This document shows, piece after piece, positions 10,868 to 21,800 of a DNA stretch of 64,000 bases. The notes beneath the pieces are model-generated. The model had not been told where the DNA came from. It ran no database searches and worked only from the letters and a program-made list of their open reading frames with translations. Both the position numbers and the translations under genes were made by a program. The DNA comes from Phytophthora sp. 'mugwort' (Eukaryota > Oomycota > Peronosporomycetes > Peronosporales > Peronosporaceae): contig JAUCEF010000001.1 in assembly GCA_033558025.1 (NCBI GenBank), positions 2,914,001 to 2,978,000 of the forward strand, in the 5' to 3' direction. Every line of letters starts with the position of its first letter. Position 1 is the first letter of the stretch.

Positions 10868-11925
10868 AGGTGGTGCTGTTGAACTGCGTCGTCGTTGAAG
10901 AAGGGCGAGAAGGGAGCGTGATCTCCACATACATTGAGGAATAGAAGACGTTGGATCTCCTGAAAAAGGCTGTCGCGGATAGGCAGAGGTACACCGAGCG
11001 GGCCGACAAGTTGCGCTTCTTTCTGACGAAGACGACGCACGGCGCATGGCTGAAGTGGGAGGACCCTCTTGTGCACCGAATGCGCAACGACGAGATCCCC
11101 GAATATGTGGCCAGTCTCTACATGAAGGAGGAATTGGACAATCCGCTGAGCAAGATCAGCATGTAATTACCCAGCGAATTCCCCGAGGAGACGATCCAAG
11201 TGCTGGTGGTGGTTCCGAAACGGGATAGATCGCAGGATCGTGTGACTGCTTCACTCACAATCGAAGAAATTGGAGAACTAGCGGAGACGCGTGTCAATAA
11301 AGTGCTAAGAGGATCGAGATAAGAAGCAGTCAATCTACTCCATGTCCGATCTTCATACGGGCACCAAGAAAAATGGCAAAGAAGATGCGACTTATTGACG
11401 ACTACATCACTTTTGATGAGCCCACTCCCTTGCCAAATGCGTGCATTCCGCCGTATACCTGGCTGGAGGTTCCGGGAAGTGAAAGCCAGCGGACAACTAT
11501 ATGACGTATCTGGAGACTCACTTTAAGAGGGTATTGGCTGAGAAGAGACTATCATGGCTGGATGTCAACAAATATAAGACAATGTTGTCAATTGTTGACC
11601 CTCGGTTGCCGTTTGCCATAAGAGGAACGGCTGATGCGCTACTTGTCGACTGCAGATCAACTCAACACGATGAGCCGCTTGCAGGTGTACGCATGGTTGT
11701 TAACTGAAGAAAAAAGTGGAGCAGTACCATAAACCTCAAGCGAAAGCTAGCATGGCGGTGCCACATGTTGACCACCCACCACCAAGCGGCAGGAATTCAG
11801 GCCTGGTAGAAAGGAGAAAACTACTGGATCCATTCATGAATGTATATGAACGAAATGAAGCTGTGGAGAACTCAGCTGAGTCGATACGACTCGGCTACTT
11901 TAGAATCTACTCAGTTGGGGTGTGA
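10868..11925 (+). pseudogene. Crinkler (CRN) effector gene, broken
   Basis: An N-terminal CRN header is recognisable. It has KVVLLNCVVVEEGREGSVIS (from ~10870), an in-frame TAG near 10941, then LLKKAVADRQRYTERADKL. LRFFLTK at 11011-11031 corresponds to the family's LFLAK motif. The trait motif of the header end, HVLVxxP, appears as IQVLVVVP (11194-11217), after a TAA at ~11164. The C-terminal part follows in shifting frames: FDEPTPLPNACIPPY (from ~11410), THFKRVLAEKRLSWLDVNKY, FAIRGTADALLVD, PLAGVRMVV (11500-11700), then VEQYHKPQA (~11715). In this family the header directs secretion and host targeting and the C-terminal domain acts inside plant cells. At least two stops plus frame changes make this copy a pseudogene. 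No good ATG is seen at the header. Confidence 0.75.
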
Positions 11926-11929
11926 ATAC

Positions 11930-13080
11930 GGAACTGGGCGATCGCGACAACTGTTAAGGTGAACACTCAATGAGTTTCGAAGCTAGCAAAACCTTCTCCG
12001 TTAGCCGGTGTCAGAGCAAATGACTTGAGCGTTGGCTTGTCGCGAGCAAGTCGGTGACGGGGGTCCATTGGTGGACCCTCTATGACGCAGAACTCGTCCA
12101 CATGGTGACGAACTCGTCGAGATCATCCTGCTTCTCGAATGACGAGCTCCGGGTAAGCGAGAACCAGTCGCGATGTCGATAGACCAAGACTTCACGGCCA
12201 AATCGCAGGGGAGGAAACTCAGCGAATTCGACGAATAAGCGGTCGAGCTCGCCAGAAGTGTCGACGCAGAACAAGTTGCTGAGTCCGAGGTCATGGGCTC
12301 AGCTGAACTGGCAATGCGATTGATACCTGCTCTACTGACGCCAAAGCCGTCTGATCCATACGATTTTTGGAGTCGTTCGAGAGACTTCAGATGGAGTCAG
12401 CTGAGACGTGCATGTCAGCAGTCGACTCAGTCGACTCAGCTGGCTCGTTGCCGTCTCCGCGGGGGTTTGGTCGTCAGAGTCTGCGTGAGGAGTGTTCTTA
12501 GCGTTGTTGTCGGCCTGTGTTCACTTCGGCACGCCGTGGAGTCACCCTGCTCCGACAGATCATTCTCTGGGTGGGGAGGAATTAGACCGCTGGGAGCGGC
12601 GCGCTCTAACGGCGGAGAGGATGTCTTCTTAGCTGTCTGAGTCCATCGACAAGCCAGCTAAAGCATGAAGCTATGCAGTTGAATGCGACGGGAGCCTACC
12701 AGCTCGGAGAGAGGGCGTCAAAGTCAGCGACAAGGGGTACAACGTGGGTGCAATCAGGAGTCGAGTTGCGGGGGAACATCGAGAGCGAATGAGGCAATCT
12801 TGAAAAATAGCGATGCACCAGTTGGGCCAAGCCACTCGCCAGCTCGGCTCGTCGCATGGCCGAGGCTGTTGTGGTGCAGTGAACGCCAGATGAGATGGTT
12901 CACATATCGCAGTTAAGAGGCAGCCGCGGTACTATCCGCTGAGTACGAAGTCAGCTGGCAATTCGGCTATTTGATTGGATGAACTCAGCCGGTCGCTGAG
13001 TTCGGGTGGTTACATTGTGCAAAGGTCGGTCGAGATCCGAACGAACTTCATTTAACTTGATATTTGTATAGGAACATAGT
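11930..13080. other. unassigned DNA rich in CAGCTGAGTC-like dyads
   Basis: No gene is supported. The stretch repeats short words such as ACTCAGCTGAGTC, CAGTCGACTCAGTCGACTCAG (12418-12438) and GCTGAGTTCGG, giving many small dyads. A minus-strand frame at 12080-12274 looks protein-like (FVEFAEFPPLRFGREVLVY) but I cannot assign it. Confidence 0.4.
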
Positions 13081-14792
13081 TAACAATAGGAGGAGCCCCT
13101 TGGGGGCTCCCGGGAGAGAAAATAATAACAGAGTAACTCTTTCCAAGTCCAAGGCAAGTGTACACTATCGGGTAAGTCCCGGCACGGGCTGGATTATGGT
13201 TACTATTGACACCAGAGAGGCATAGCTTGTAGGGTGTTGACTGGTAGCGCCAAGAGAACTAGGTCGGCCCGAGGAAGGGCGTGTCTCGCCAAGCGTGAAG
13301 GAAGAAGTCCTGCCGAATCGGCGGGCCGGTACGCCGTACAGCCTGGGTGCCGTAACACTTCTAGCCGAGAAGCCTTTGCTCTCGACGACCCGTCAAAGCA
13401 CTAACGCGTCGTCGTCCGCTCTATAGCGGAGGAACAAGGGATATCTAAGCCAGCGGCAGTCAGCTCAGCTGACCTCTGTGTATTGACTCGCTTGGGGCAC
13501 TTGGTCTCGGCGGAAGCGAGACACCACTGTTCCGGAAGCGCCGAATCGCTAGGGGGCAACCCAGCGCAGGCCAACAAGGGCCGACTAGCTCGGCTATTGT
13601 TGTGATCCTTGCCTAAGTAACCACATCTGACGATTTTGTGTGTGCTGCAATACCACAGTAGCCCCTGGATAGCTTGGCCAGGTCGCGCTCGCCCTATGGC
13701 TTCTGACCCCCCCCCCCCAAGATGCAATTGGAACCGGCAAGCATCGTAAAGGAACAAGGACAACTCCGATCAGGATCAAGGACACCCTCAAGAAGGAACA
13801 ACTCCATATTCCATATTTCTATTACGGATCCGCAAGGTCTACGCAAGAGCTCAAGACCAAACCGACACGGATCCCGTGCGCAGGAATACCCGTGCTTACC
13901 CACCCCCTCCCAAGTCCCCACAAGGACGTCCAAGGCCCACCAAGTGCGCATCTCGTGTCAACGAGAGAGCAGTACCAGCCCGCAGACGGATACACAAGGT
14001 GAACCACTCAGCAACAACATGGCCGTCGGAGTACCCCCTCCGTTAGTCGGTTTCTGGGCGCAGTGCATGTGAGTTGTGATCCTACTGAATTTCAGTGGAT
14101 CCGCTCCACCACAGACTCTTCATGTAACCCCGTTATTGCGTGGCCTTCCGGGCCGTTTAGCCTTAATCCACCCCTCTAGCCTTCCACACGTTGCTTACAC
14201 CCGTCGCCGACCGCCCAACCAGCTTTCCATTTGCGACAAACGTCCAGCCAGCCTCTTGCACGCGAATGACGGTCCCCTTTTCGACGTCAGTGAGCTCCGC
14301 AGCTTTAGGCATCGCTTGTGATCCTTGTAGAAAGTTTTAAATGCTGCACACCAACAGCATGGCGAGATGCTGGGCTTTCTAGTGTAGAGAGTGGGAGCTT
14401 CTAGAACGCTCTAGAACGCTCGCAATGGCGGGAAAAGTGAATATACTCTTGACCAGCCTCAGAGTGATGGTCACTATTGTATCTCCACGAGTCTCGAGAA
14501 GAACAAAAAATATGCTCGGATAGCCCGTTGCTTCAATAGCAAATCTGTGCGTTTTCAACCAACGAAGATATTGTGTTCGCGGTTATGGGGGACAACGTAG
14601 ACTGCCGCATGGACGTGCTCAAGCAGCTGAAGCGGGGCCTAACGAGTCATTGGCGCAGTCGCCACCATCACTAATATCAAAACTATGATCGATGCTGAGT
14701 GATTAATGAGTGAGGAAGCACAACCAAAAACTCATTCCATGAGCCAAGCGACTTGACGGTAAAGCAAATACCTGAAATTTGTACACACCGCC
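13081..14792. other. unassigned repeat-like DNA, possible LTR remnant
   Basis: Near 13092-13110 there is a perfect dyad GGAGCCCC/GGGGCTCC. Read on the minus strand, the block from ~13365 down begins TGTTACGGCACCCAGGC, which looks like the start of an LTR, but no partner or polyprotein is present. A run of 12 or so C near 13708-13721 precedes a plus-strand frame (13722-14072) without family signal. A doubled TCTAGAACGC lies near 14400-14420. Nothing else is supportable. Confidence 0.35.
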
Positions 14793-15402
14793 TTATCGCA
14801 GGAACTCCTCATATCCTTCCGACCCTTCCGAGTACAGTTCGTTACCAATAGCTCGATCTCGCCGTTGCTCCCTCTGCTTTTGCAGCCTCCGCTGTGCCTT
14901 TGAGGGTCCAACTGGCTGCTTCTGAGCCTGCTTCCGCTTGCGCGCGAGTCTGTCCTGCATCCGTTGCGCGTCGCTGCGTCCATCTGCTGCCATCCTAGCC
15001 TGCCGCTCGTCGTGTGGTGGAAAGTGTGTGACTCTCACCTGCTTGGCTGTGGACTGCACGCCAACTCCCCCTCTGTCCGTCTTGAAGGTCGTCGCTATGG
15101 GCGTCACTTTGCCGTCACCTGTAGGCCCCAACCCGCCGTTTTCCTGCCAGCCCATAGACTTGAGCATCTGATAGCCGCGATTCGTCTCTGGCAGCCATAC
15201 TAGAGAGCTCACAGACACGCACACACGCGTGCGTACACATCAGTCAGTTACGAGTCTCCTTGGCGCCATTTGCTCTACAGCTCGCCGCACCTTTTCGCAC
15301 CGAGACGCCTTTGGAGCTCGATAGCAGATGGACAGTGGTCTGGTCATGCTCAGTGACGCTCGAGTCCTCGATGTACACGTTGCAGGCAGCACAAAAGTAC
15401 AT
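14793..15402 (-). CDS. zinc-finger and G-patch protein (GPANK1-like)
   Basis: Two exons: 15402-15252 and 15199-14793. The 52-bp intron (15200-15251) has GTAACT..CTCTAG borders, and joining them gives 185 codons in frame across ..ET-LWLPETNRGY. Residues 4-25 form a matrin/U1-type C2H2 finger (C4-x2-C7-x11-H19-x5-H25). Residues ~58-100 are a G-patch (NRGYQMLKSMGWQENGGLG, then GKVTPIATTFKTDRGGVG). The motif RVTHFPPHDER after it and the arginine/lysine-rich C-terminal coil match the GPANK1 type. G-patch proteins bind RNA and often activate DEAH helicases. No ankyrin repeats are seen, unlike the animal protein. The next upstream gene ends only ~60 bp away on the same strand. Confidence 0.75.
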
Positions 15403-15463
15403 GGCATCCAGAGTCTCAAATGGGGTGATACAATTGGTGTGGTAATGATTGGCTAGAAATGGC

Positions 15464-15955
15464 TCAGCGCCGCAGGACTGCACATGCGCGATCTACACGA
15501 CCGAAGACCGTCTCCAGCCGCATCGGTGCCGAGAAGGCCACCACCAAGACGCCAAAGGGAAGTTTTTCCACCACGAGGCCGCGGGATTTGCCGCTCGCTA
15601 CGGCGCAAACGCTCGAGAAGGTGGCGGACACGACGTGGAACACACAGTCGCTCAGCCTCAGCGCGGGCGTCAAGCTCTGCCGTTGTTCGGTTGCTGGCTG
15701 GTGGGCGTCTCTCTCCTCCTGAATGGCTTGACACGTGAGCTGGTGGAACATGGCCAGGAACTGCAGCGGATCCACGTCCAGCGAGACACCGGAGCAGGAG
15801 GACGACGCTCGGAAGCAGCCGTCGCAGTATTCGACGCGGCCCGAGAGCGTAAAGACGCACAGGCCATCGAACGAGGTTTCCGACTTGGGGACGTCGGGAG
15901 GACGCAATAGATCGCGCAGGAAGCTGTGCCAATAGCGAGTGTTGCGTCTGTCCAT
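15464..15955 (-). CDS. hypothetical 163-aa protein
   Basis: One exon from ATG at 15955 to a stop at 15464. I do not recognise the family. The protein alternates short strands and helices: LCVFTLSGRVEYCDGC, then a helix FLAMFHQLTCQAIQEER, then strands DCVFHVVSATFSSVCAV and SRGLVVEKLPFGVLVVAFS. This pattern recalls longin/roadblock-like small trafficking domains, but that is only an impression. It sits head to tail between the G-patch gene and the kinase-like gene on the same strand, with less than 110 bp on either side. Coding status rests on length, compact spacing and base composition like its neighbours. Confidence 0.6.
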   Translation of the reverse strand: MDRRNTRYWHSFLRDLLRPPDVPKSETSFDGLCVFTLSGRVEYCDGCFRASSSCSGVSLDVDPLQFLAMFHQLTCQAIQEERDAHQPATEQRQSLTPALRLSDCVFHVVSATFSSVCAVASGKSRGLVVEKLPFGVLVVAFSAPMRLETVFGRVDRACAVLRR

Positions 15956-16054
15956 GAGGGAGGGGGGCTAAGTATTGGGAGGTAGGTTGACTTGAAGGCA
16001 GCAAATCTGAGAGTGAGGTGGGGCATGACTCTGTGATACTGTAGGTTGCTACTG

Positions 16055-17226
16055 CTACAATCCGAAAACTCGCATGATGTCGCCAAATGTCTGCGTGGAG
16101 ATTGTCTGCTTGTAGCGCTTGGTGCACTGCCGCAGCTTCGTGACGTTCACCTTAATGCGTTTATCTGCCAGCAGCGCAACCATCCGCGGCGAGCTTAGAA
16201 ACTACAGATGACGACAGCGAGACAAAGGCTGTTAGTACGTTCCCAAGGCGAGCAGCTTCATAAAGTGACGGACCGACACTTCACCTGACAGAGCTGCGTG
16301 ACGTTCTTCGGCTTCCTGGTAGACGAGCATTTTTCAAAGTCCACGAACGTGCATCGCCATCGCACAGGCTCCTGCGTCGAGCGGTGCACGATAATGTGGC
16401 GATGAGGGTGCGTCATCTCTTCCTTGTTCACCCGCATGAGGTCCAAGGCAAAGCACTGCCAAATGCATTAGAAGTTTTTAGTTACCATAACCAGACATGA
16501 GAGTTCATCACGGTAGTAACCGCAATACCTGGCACAGCATCTCACGGACAACCCACATGGAATTGGCTGGTGTCGTGATCTCGTCGCCTTCTCGTAGGAA
16601 CTCCACCACATTCTTACCCTCGAGTCGTTCGCACAGGAACCATCCGTTCCCAGCGTCCAGGAGTCTTGCGCCAATCCCCATGCGGTTCACCACGCGCAAC
16701 CAACGCGCCTCCAACGTCACCGACCCAGCGGAAGTCGCGTCTGCTGACAGTTTAGCCACTACTGGCTCGTCAGTCGAGCGCATTTCACCCGCATACAAGA
16801 CGCCCCGCTTGCCACGAGCGAAGAAGCGCAGGTTAGCCACACTTGCCTCCAGTCCCTTGAGCGCCTCGGTCGCTTCGGTGCCGACTGTCGACGTGAGTTC
16901 CTCGATCTTGTCGCCCTCGAGCTTCCACTTCTTCCACCTGCGTAAGCTCCAATTGAGACGACAGTGAACATAACGAGCACCAATAAACGGACGAGCAGAA
17001 AGAGAGAGAGGGGTCGGTCTTCATTTGTTTACCGCTCTAGATGCGCCGAGCCGCCAGAAGCGGGTGTCTGCGTCTCGTCCTCCTCGGTTTTCAGCTTGCA
17101 ATTCTGAGCATTAACTTGTGCCGTCCCACGCTGCTCGAACAGCGCCGCCTTGACGCTTTCGCGCTCGTCGCCCGACAGGAACGTCTGCAGTGCCTCGAAG
17201 CGCGTCAACACGGCCACCTGCCACAT
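16055..17226 (-). CDS. small atypical protein-kinase-like protein
   Basis: Four exons: 17226-17033, 16937-16529, 16455-16285 and 16201-16055, all with GT..AG introns of 73-95 bp; the joins keep frame and give 306 codons. Exon 2 holds a kinase N-lobe: a glycine-loop-like ARGKRGVLYAGE (105-116), Lys127 in VVAKL and Glu141. Exon 3 has NKEEMTHPHRH (211-221) where a catalytic HxD loop would be, and FVDFEKC (Asp240-Phe-Glu) in place of DFG. A helical tail ends TFGDIMRVFGL. The pattern resembles small RIO/Bud32-like kinases known in plants, cyanobacteria and archaea (family knowledge). It is unusual in lacking a clear HxD aspartate, so activity is uncertain. Confidence 0.75.
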
Positions 17227-17371
17227 GCGTCTCTCTTGTTTTCTTTTAAGCGTCTGGGCCGAGTGAGTGGCAAATCAGCGTCTCGTGCATAACGGGGGAT
17301 CCGACTGGAGAAAGAGAGAATTTATTGCTGTGGGGTTATTAAGGGGTTAATGCTCGCTCGCTGATAGGTCT

Positions 17372-18592
17372 CTACATGTACATGTCCAGTAGGAACTTCT
17401 TGTAGAGTGTCATAAACTTGGCTAGGAAGGCCTCGAAGTGGAAAATGTCCTTGGAGCCGCGCTGCATGCGGTGCTCGTAGTACGAGGCCCACTGCACCAG
17501 CTCGTGCTTGAGGTCGTCGTCCAGGCGGCTCATGAGCTCACGACACAGCACCTTGAGGATCACCTCGGACGGGACGCAGTTGGAAATGAGCTCGTAGATC
17601 ATCTCACGCGCCTTCAACAAACTGCACGGCCAGCAATAATAAGGAACAAAAGATCAGCAACATATCGTCAACAAAACGAGCAGGGCAAGCGCAACATACC
17701 CAGCGGGCGATTGCTCCTGCAGCACCACCTTGGCCAGACTACAAATGTATTCTTCCCACGCTGGTAACTGGATCTGTTGATCGGGTGAGAACGGGTAACT
17801 ACAACAGCAACACAAGGCACAAGCAGTCAGCATTACTCTCTGTCCTCTCTCCATCAACTATAGTACAGTAAGATGACCGTACTTCTGCACGCGGCAGGTC
17901 TCGAGCATGAGCAGCGCGCGTCTGAGATTCCGCTCGCTCTTGACAGCGATGTCCTTGCCCAGCGGAGCGCAGTAGTCGAGTCCCTCCTTCGTGCAGACGC
18001 CCTGTAAGATGTTGCAGATCTCATCGGTCGTGGGAGCACCCACTCTCACACCGAGACAACGGCTGCGTAGCGGGTCAATCACCTTGCTTGGGTTATTACA
18101 GCATAGTACGAGGCGACACGTGGCCGTGTACTTTTCCATCGTGCGACGTAGCGCGTGTTGTGCGTTCTTACTGAGTCTGTCCACTTCCATGAGCAGCACA
18201 ACCTTAAAAGGTCTCTGAGCGTTGGCGTCGGCCAAATGATACTGGGCGATCTCTTTAAGCACCTCCTGCACCACAAGGCGATCGTTGTTGCCCACGTCCG
18301 ACGGGTTCATCTCAATATGGAAATTACTGGCCACAGTCGTGATCTCCACTTTGGTGCTGCGATTCGGGGCCTTAAACGATTTGTGCTCCAGTCGTACCTT
18401 GAGCGCGCCGTCCCCGTAGAGAGCACGCAGTAGCGCCATGATGCGCGTCTTCTTGCCGGCGCCCGAGGGCCCGTAGACGAGTAGATGCGGCAGATCCGAC
18501 GACTGCGACAGATTGGACAGACGCTTGGTCACTTCCGGGTGGAAGTCCAGCGACGCGAGCGACGTCGGGCGGTACTTGTCCACCCACAACAT
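17372..18592 (-). CDS. RFC3: replication factor C subunit 3 (clamp loader)
   Basis: Three exons: 18592-17883, 17798-17700 and 17621-17372, with introns of 84 and 78 bp (GTACGG..TGTAG and GTATGT..TGCAG). The spliced protein is 352 aa, the usual RFC3 length. It starts MLWVDKYRP, has Walker A GPSGAGKKT (41-49), MEVDRLSKNAQHALRR (the region of the degenerate Walker B and SRC/arginine-finger helix), and RSRCLGVRV. The C-terminal collar helix ends AFLAKFMTLYKKFL, all as in eukaryotic RFC3. It is part of the pentamer that loads PCNA on primed DNA in the nucleus. The open frame reaches 26 codons further upstream, but the ATG at 18592 is the conserved start. Confidence 0.93.
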
Positions 18593-18851
18593 GGTTATTG
18601 TACGGGAAGGAGGCAGATTTAAGTATGACGCATGGATTTTGGCGGGAAGGCAACAGACAGTTGGAGACACTACGGTTAAAGAGAGGATCGGTCACTGTTA
18701 AAACTGTACCAACATTAACTTGTTCATGTTATCGTTATGAACCTAACATGTACCGCTATGATCGCCTAGCATAACATAACACTAAGCCTCTGCAGTCAGT
18801 TCAACTAACGTTTTAGAACAAAACATATACCAGGACTTTGCTCGACGTCAA

Positions 18852-21800
18852 TCAAGCAGCAGTTGTCGTGTGAAGGAGTCCGGCGCGAGCTCCTAGCGAC
18901 AACGAGATCGACTGAAACGACTCTCCGAGATCCGCAGTCGTGAGCGCTTCGTGGACCGATCCGCCCAACTTTTCTGCCAAGTCCGCGAGCCCCATCTCGC
19001 TTGCTCGTCCGTAACCCACCACAAACGTCCGCAACCCGAACTTTGCATAACGCTGTCGGACGTCCACGGCCAGTGCTGGTCCCTTCTTACGATCGGCTGG
19101 GCGTCCATCGGTGAAGAAAATCATTACTGGCTTGTATACACTCAAGTTCGAGCGAGAGAAAATGGCATTCGCTTGACTCAAACCATTCGAGTAAAAAGTG
19201 CCACCGCCGTGAAAGTTAATGCAACGACTACGAGCCGAATGAATTGGTACCCTCTCGTACTCGATAATACCTCGTTTGCCGAATGTGACTGCTGACACAA
19301 TATCCTGCGTCGCTCCACTCGTCAATCGGCTTTCTAAGTATCCACGAACGCCACTCGTGAGCATTTGCCACGGTTTCCCTCGCATTGACCCTGAACAGTC
19401 CAATACAAAGACATGGTGCACCTTACCCGATGTCGACAAGTGAGAACAAGCAAAGCGATGCCCACTGATATACGAAAACCCTCTACGTTCAGCAACGGCG
19501 GGCGTCGTAGCAGGAGCATGCCACGCGTCCAAGTCACAGTACGACAGCGTCTTGCCCTCTTGGTTGTGCTCAGCTGCGTCGCACAAGTATGGACACTTGG
19601 CAAATAACGCCCGTTCAGCTGCCGATCGACAGGGATCCTCCCACCCAATCGTCTTCCAATATTTGTCGTGTAAAACCTCATCGACCTCGTGCTTTGGACG
19701 TGGCTTCAGTTCGGTCTGGCAATGTCGTCGTTGGTCTTGTAAGCCAGTGTACACACACGCAGAAGACGTCTCATTATCGCACTTCAAGTAGTGAACATGA
19801 CCCCGACCAGCCGAAGAGCAGTACATGTTGCACATTTCGGCAACACCTTTCTCCCCTCCTGTATACTTGCGACCCTCCCAGGCAATGACCCCGTTCTCTT
19901 CTGCCACAAAGTGCATATTACGCATATTGCCATGCGCAGCAGAGTGTTCGCCTTCGTGTCCAACATATTTATCACAATAATACTCACAAGCGGTGCACTT
20001 CACTCCGCATCCATGGACACTTTTCGTCCCATTCGGCAGGAGCTTCACACACGAGTGGGCGACACCATCGTGGTCAGTCTTTCCTCGTTCAATAATAACT
20101 GCACACTTGTTACGAACTCCTATCATCTGCTTGAGCTCAAAATCAAATGTGTCACATGCTCCCGAGAATTTCCTGGTAGAAACTTGAACGCTTTTGGTGC
20201 AAATCCCCTCCGCTTCACATGTTGCATTGCACGTGTGGCGTGAGTTACACAAATGAATGATTCGCCCACTATTTGGCGTCAACAAAACTGCTTCACCACC
20301 AACAAATTGACCATTTTCCTCAGCAAATTTCATCCTCAATTCAGGTTGGTCGTGAAAGTGATTTACAGTACTACAGCGCTCCTTGCAACAGCTCTCCATC
20401 TCACAGAAATGTTTGCACTGCGTTTCCGCACACTTGTGCACTGTATGCTCGTGCTCTTGGTTCAAAACGCATTTCCCACTGCAGTTTGTCGCGCTGCATG
20501 CAGCACCACACGCGTGTAACTTTACCGAGCACCGGTGGTCTCCCTCATGTCCTCCAATGAGCACACAAATTCCTCCACAATTGGAAGCACCTAATAAACT
20601 ACAGTCTGCTCCACAAGTGTGGTCACCTTTAGCACAATCGCACTTGCCTTCGTGTCCAGCCTTCCCAACGCACCGCGGCATTTCCTGACCAGATTGATAT
20701 TTCCTCATACAATACTCACAAAGACCGCGACACAAATGACTCATCCCGCAATCATGTTCCTCATCAAACGAATGACATGACGACCGCATGCACTGAAGTT
20801 GGCACTGCGAGCAACAATGTAAACATCGTTTAAAAAGAGCGTCAAACGGAACGATATACATTTGTTCCAATTGGTCCCACTCGTCCAGGAATCTTTCCGT
20901 CCCCAAAAACTGCTTCACCCACAAAATCACTTTTGTTTTACGACGGCAAACCAAAAATGACAATAGAGCGTCAAAATTTGCATAATCCTTATCCACAATC
21001 TTCTCCAATGGACCTTTTGAGGTCAGTGCTAAATACCGCTGGAACAAGTTTAACAACGTCAAATGGGCACCATTCGTACCAATTTGTGTGTGGCAACAGA
21101 CAGAGGGTCCAAAATCAACGTCTTCATCATTCATTCCATCCAAAGAGACTTCTCCATCAACAATCGCCCAACTTTCCGAAAATTCGGGATAGTCGCGACT
21201 TAATTGCTCCAAGTCCAGCATGTCCATTGCCCTCTCATCATGTAGAAGCGGATCCTTCAGACTTCGTGGCAGGTTTTCCTTTTTCATTTGGGCATCCAAA
21301 GGGATAAGACACCCAGTACGAATCGCACCAGGCAGTTTTCTATGCAGTTCATTCATCTCCAATCGTTGCGAACTCTCGTCGACTGCAGTCCAATCCAAAA
21401 TGGAAATCTTCGCCAAGACCAATCGAATGCAATCGTGGAAAGAGCCCCCACTTTTAAATCCCCGTAACGAGTCTTGTTCTTTAACTAATTTCTCAATCAA
21501 TTGTCGAGCATGACGCAGCGAATCGTAGTACCCTAATGTCCCCAAAGGTGGGGAACAGTTGATACCCAGTTTACCAGAATACATTTCCGTGAGAAAGTTC
21601 TTTTCGCGATTTGCCGTCAATAATTTCTGAAATTTCCGCTGAAACTCCGACAGAACCTCATGGCGGTCGTTTGGATTCACGTCTTTCACGCTCATGTACA
21701 GCGTGCCTTGAAAAAGTCGTTCATCATTCTTCAACAAATTAATTCCCTTCTGAAATTTTGTGAACAGACCATCAATGTCCTTATCAAAGCGCATTTCCAT

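Noticed and set aside
12080..12274. Minus-strand frame with FVEFAEFPPLRFGREVLVY
   Set aside because: Protein-like but too short and unmatched to any family I know; not called a gene.
13722..14072. Plus-strand frame as possible gag start of an LTR element
   Set aside because: No zinc knuckle, protease or flanking LTR pair; Ser/Pro-rich composition only.
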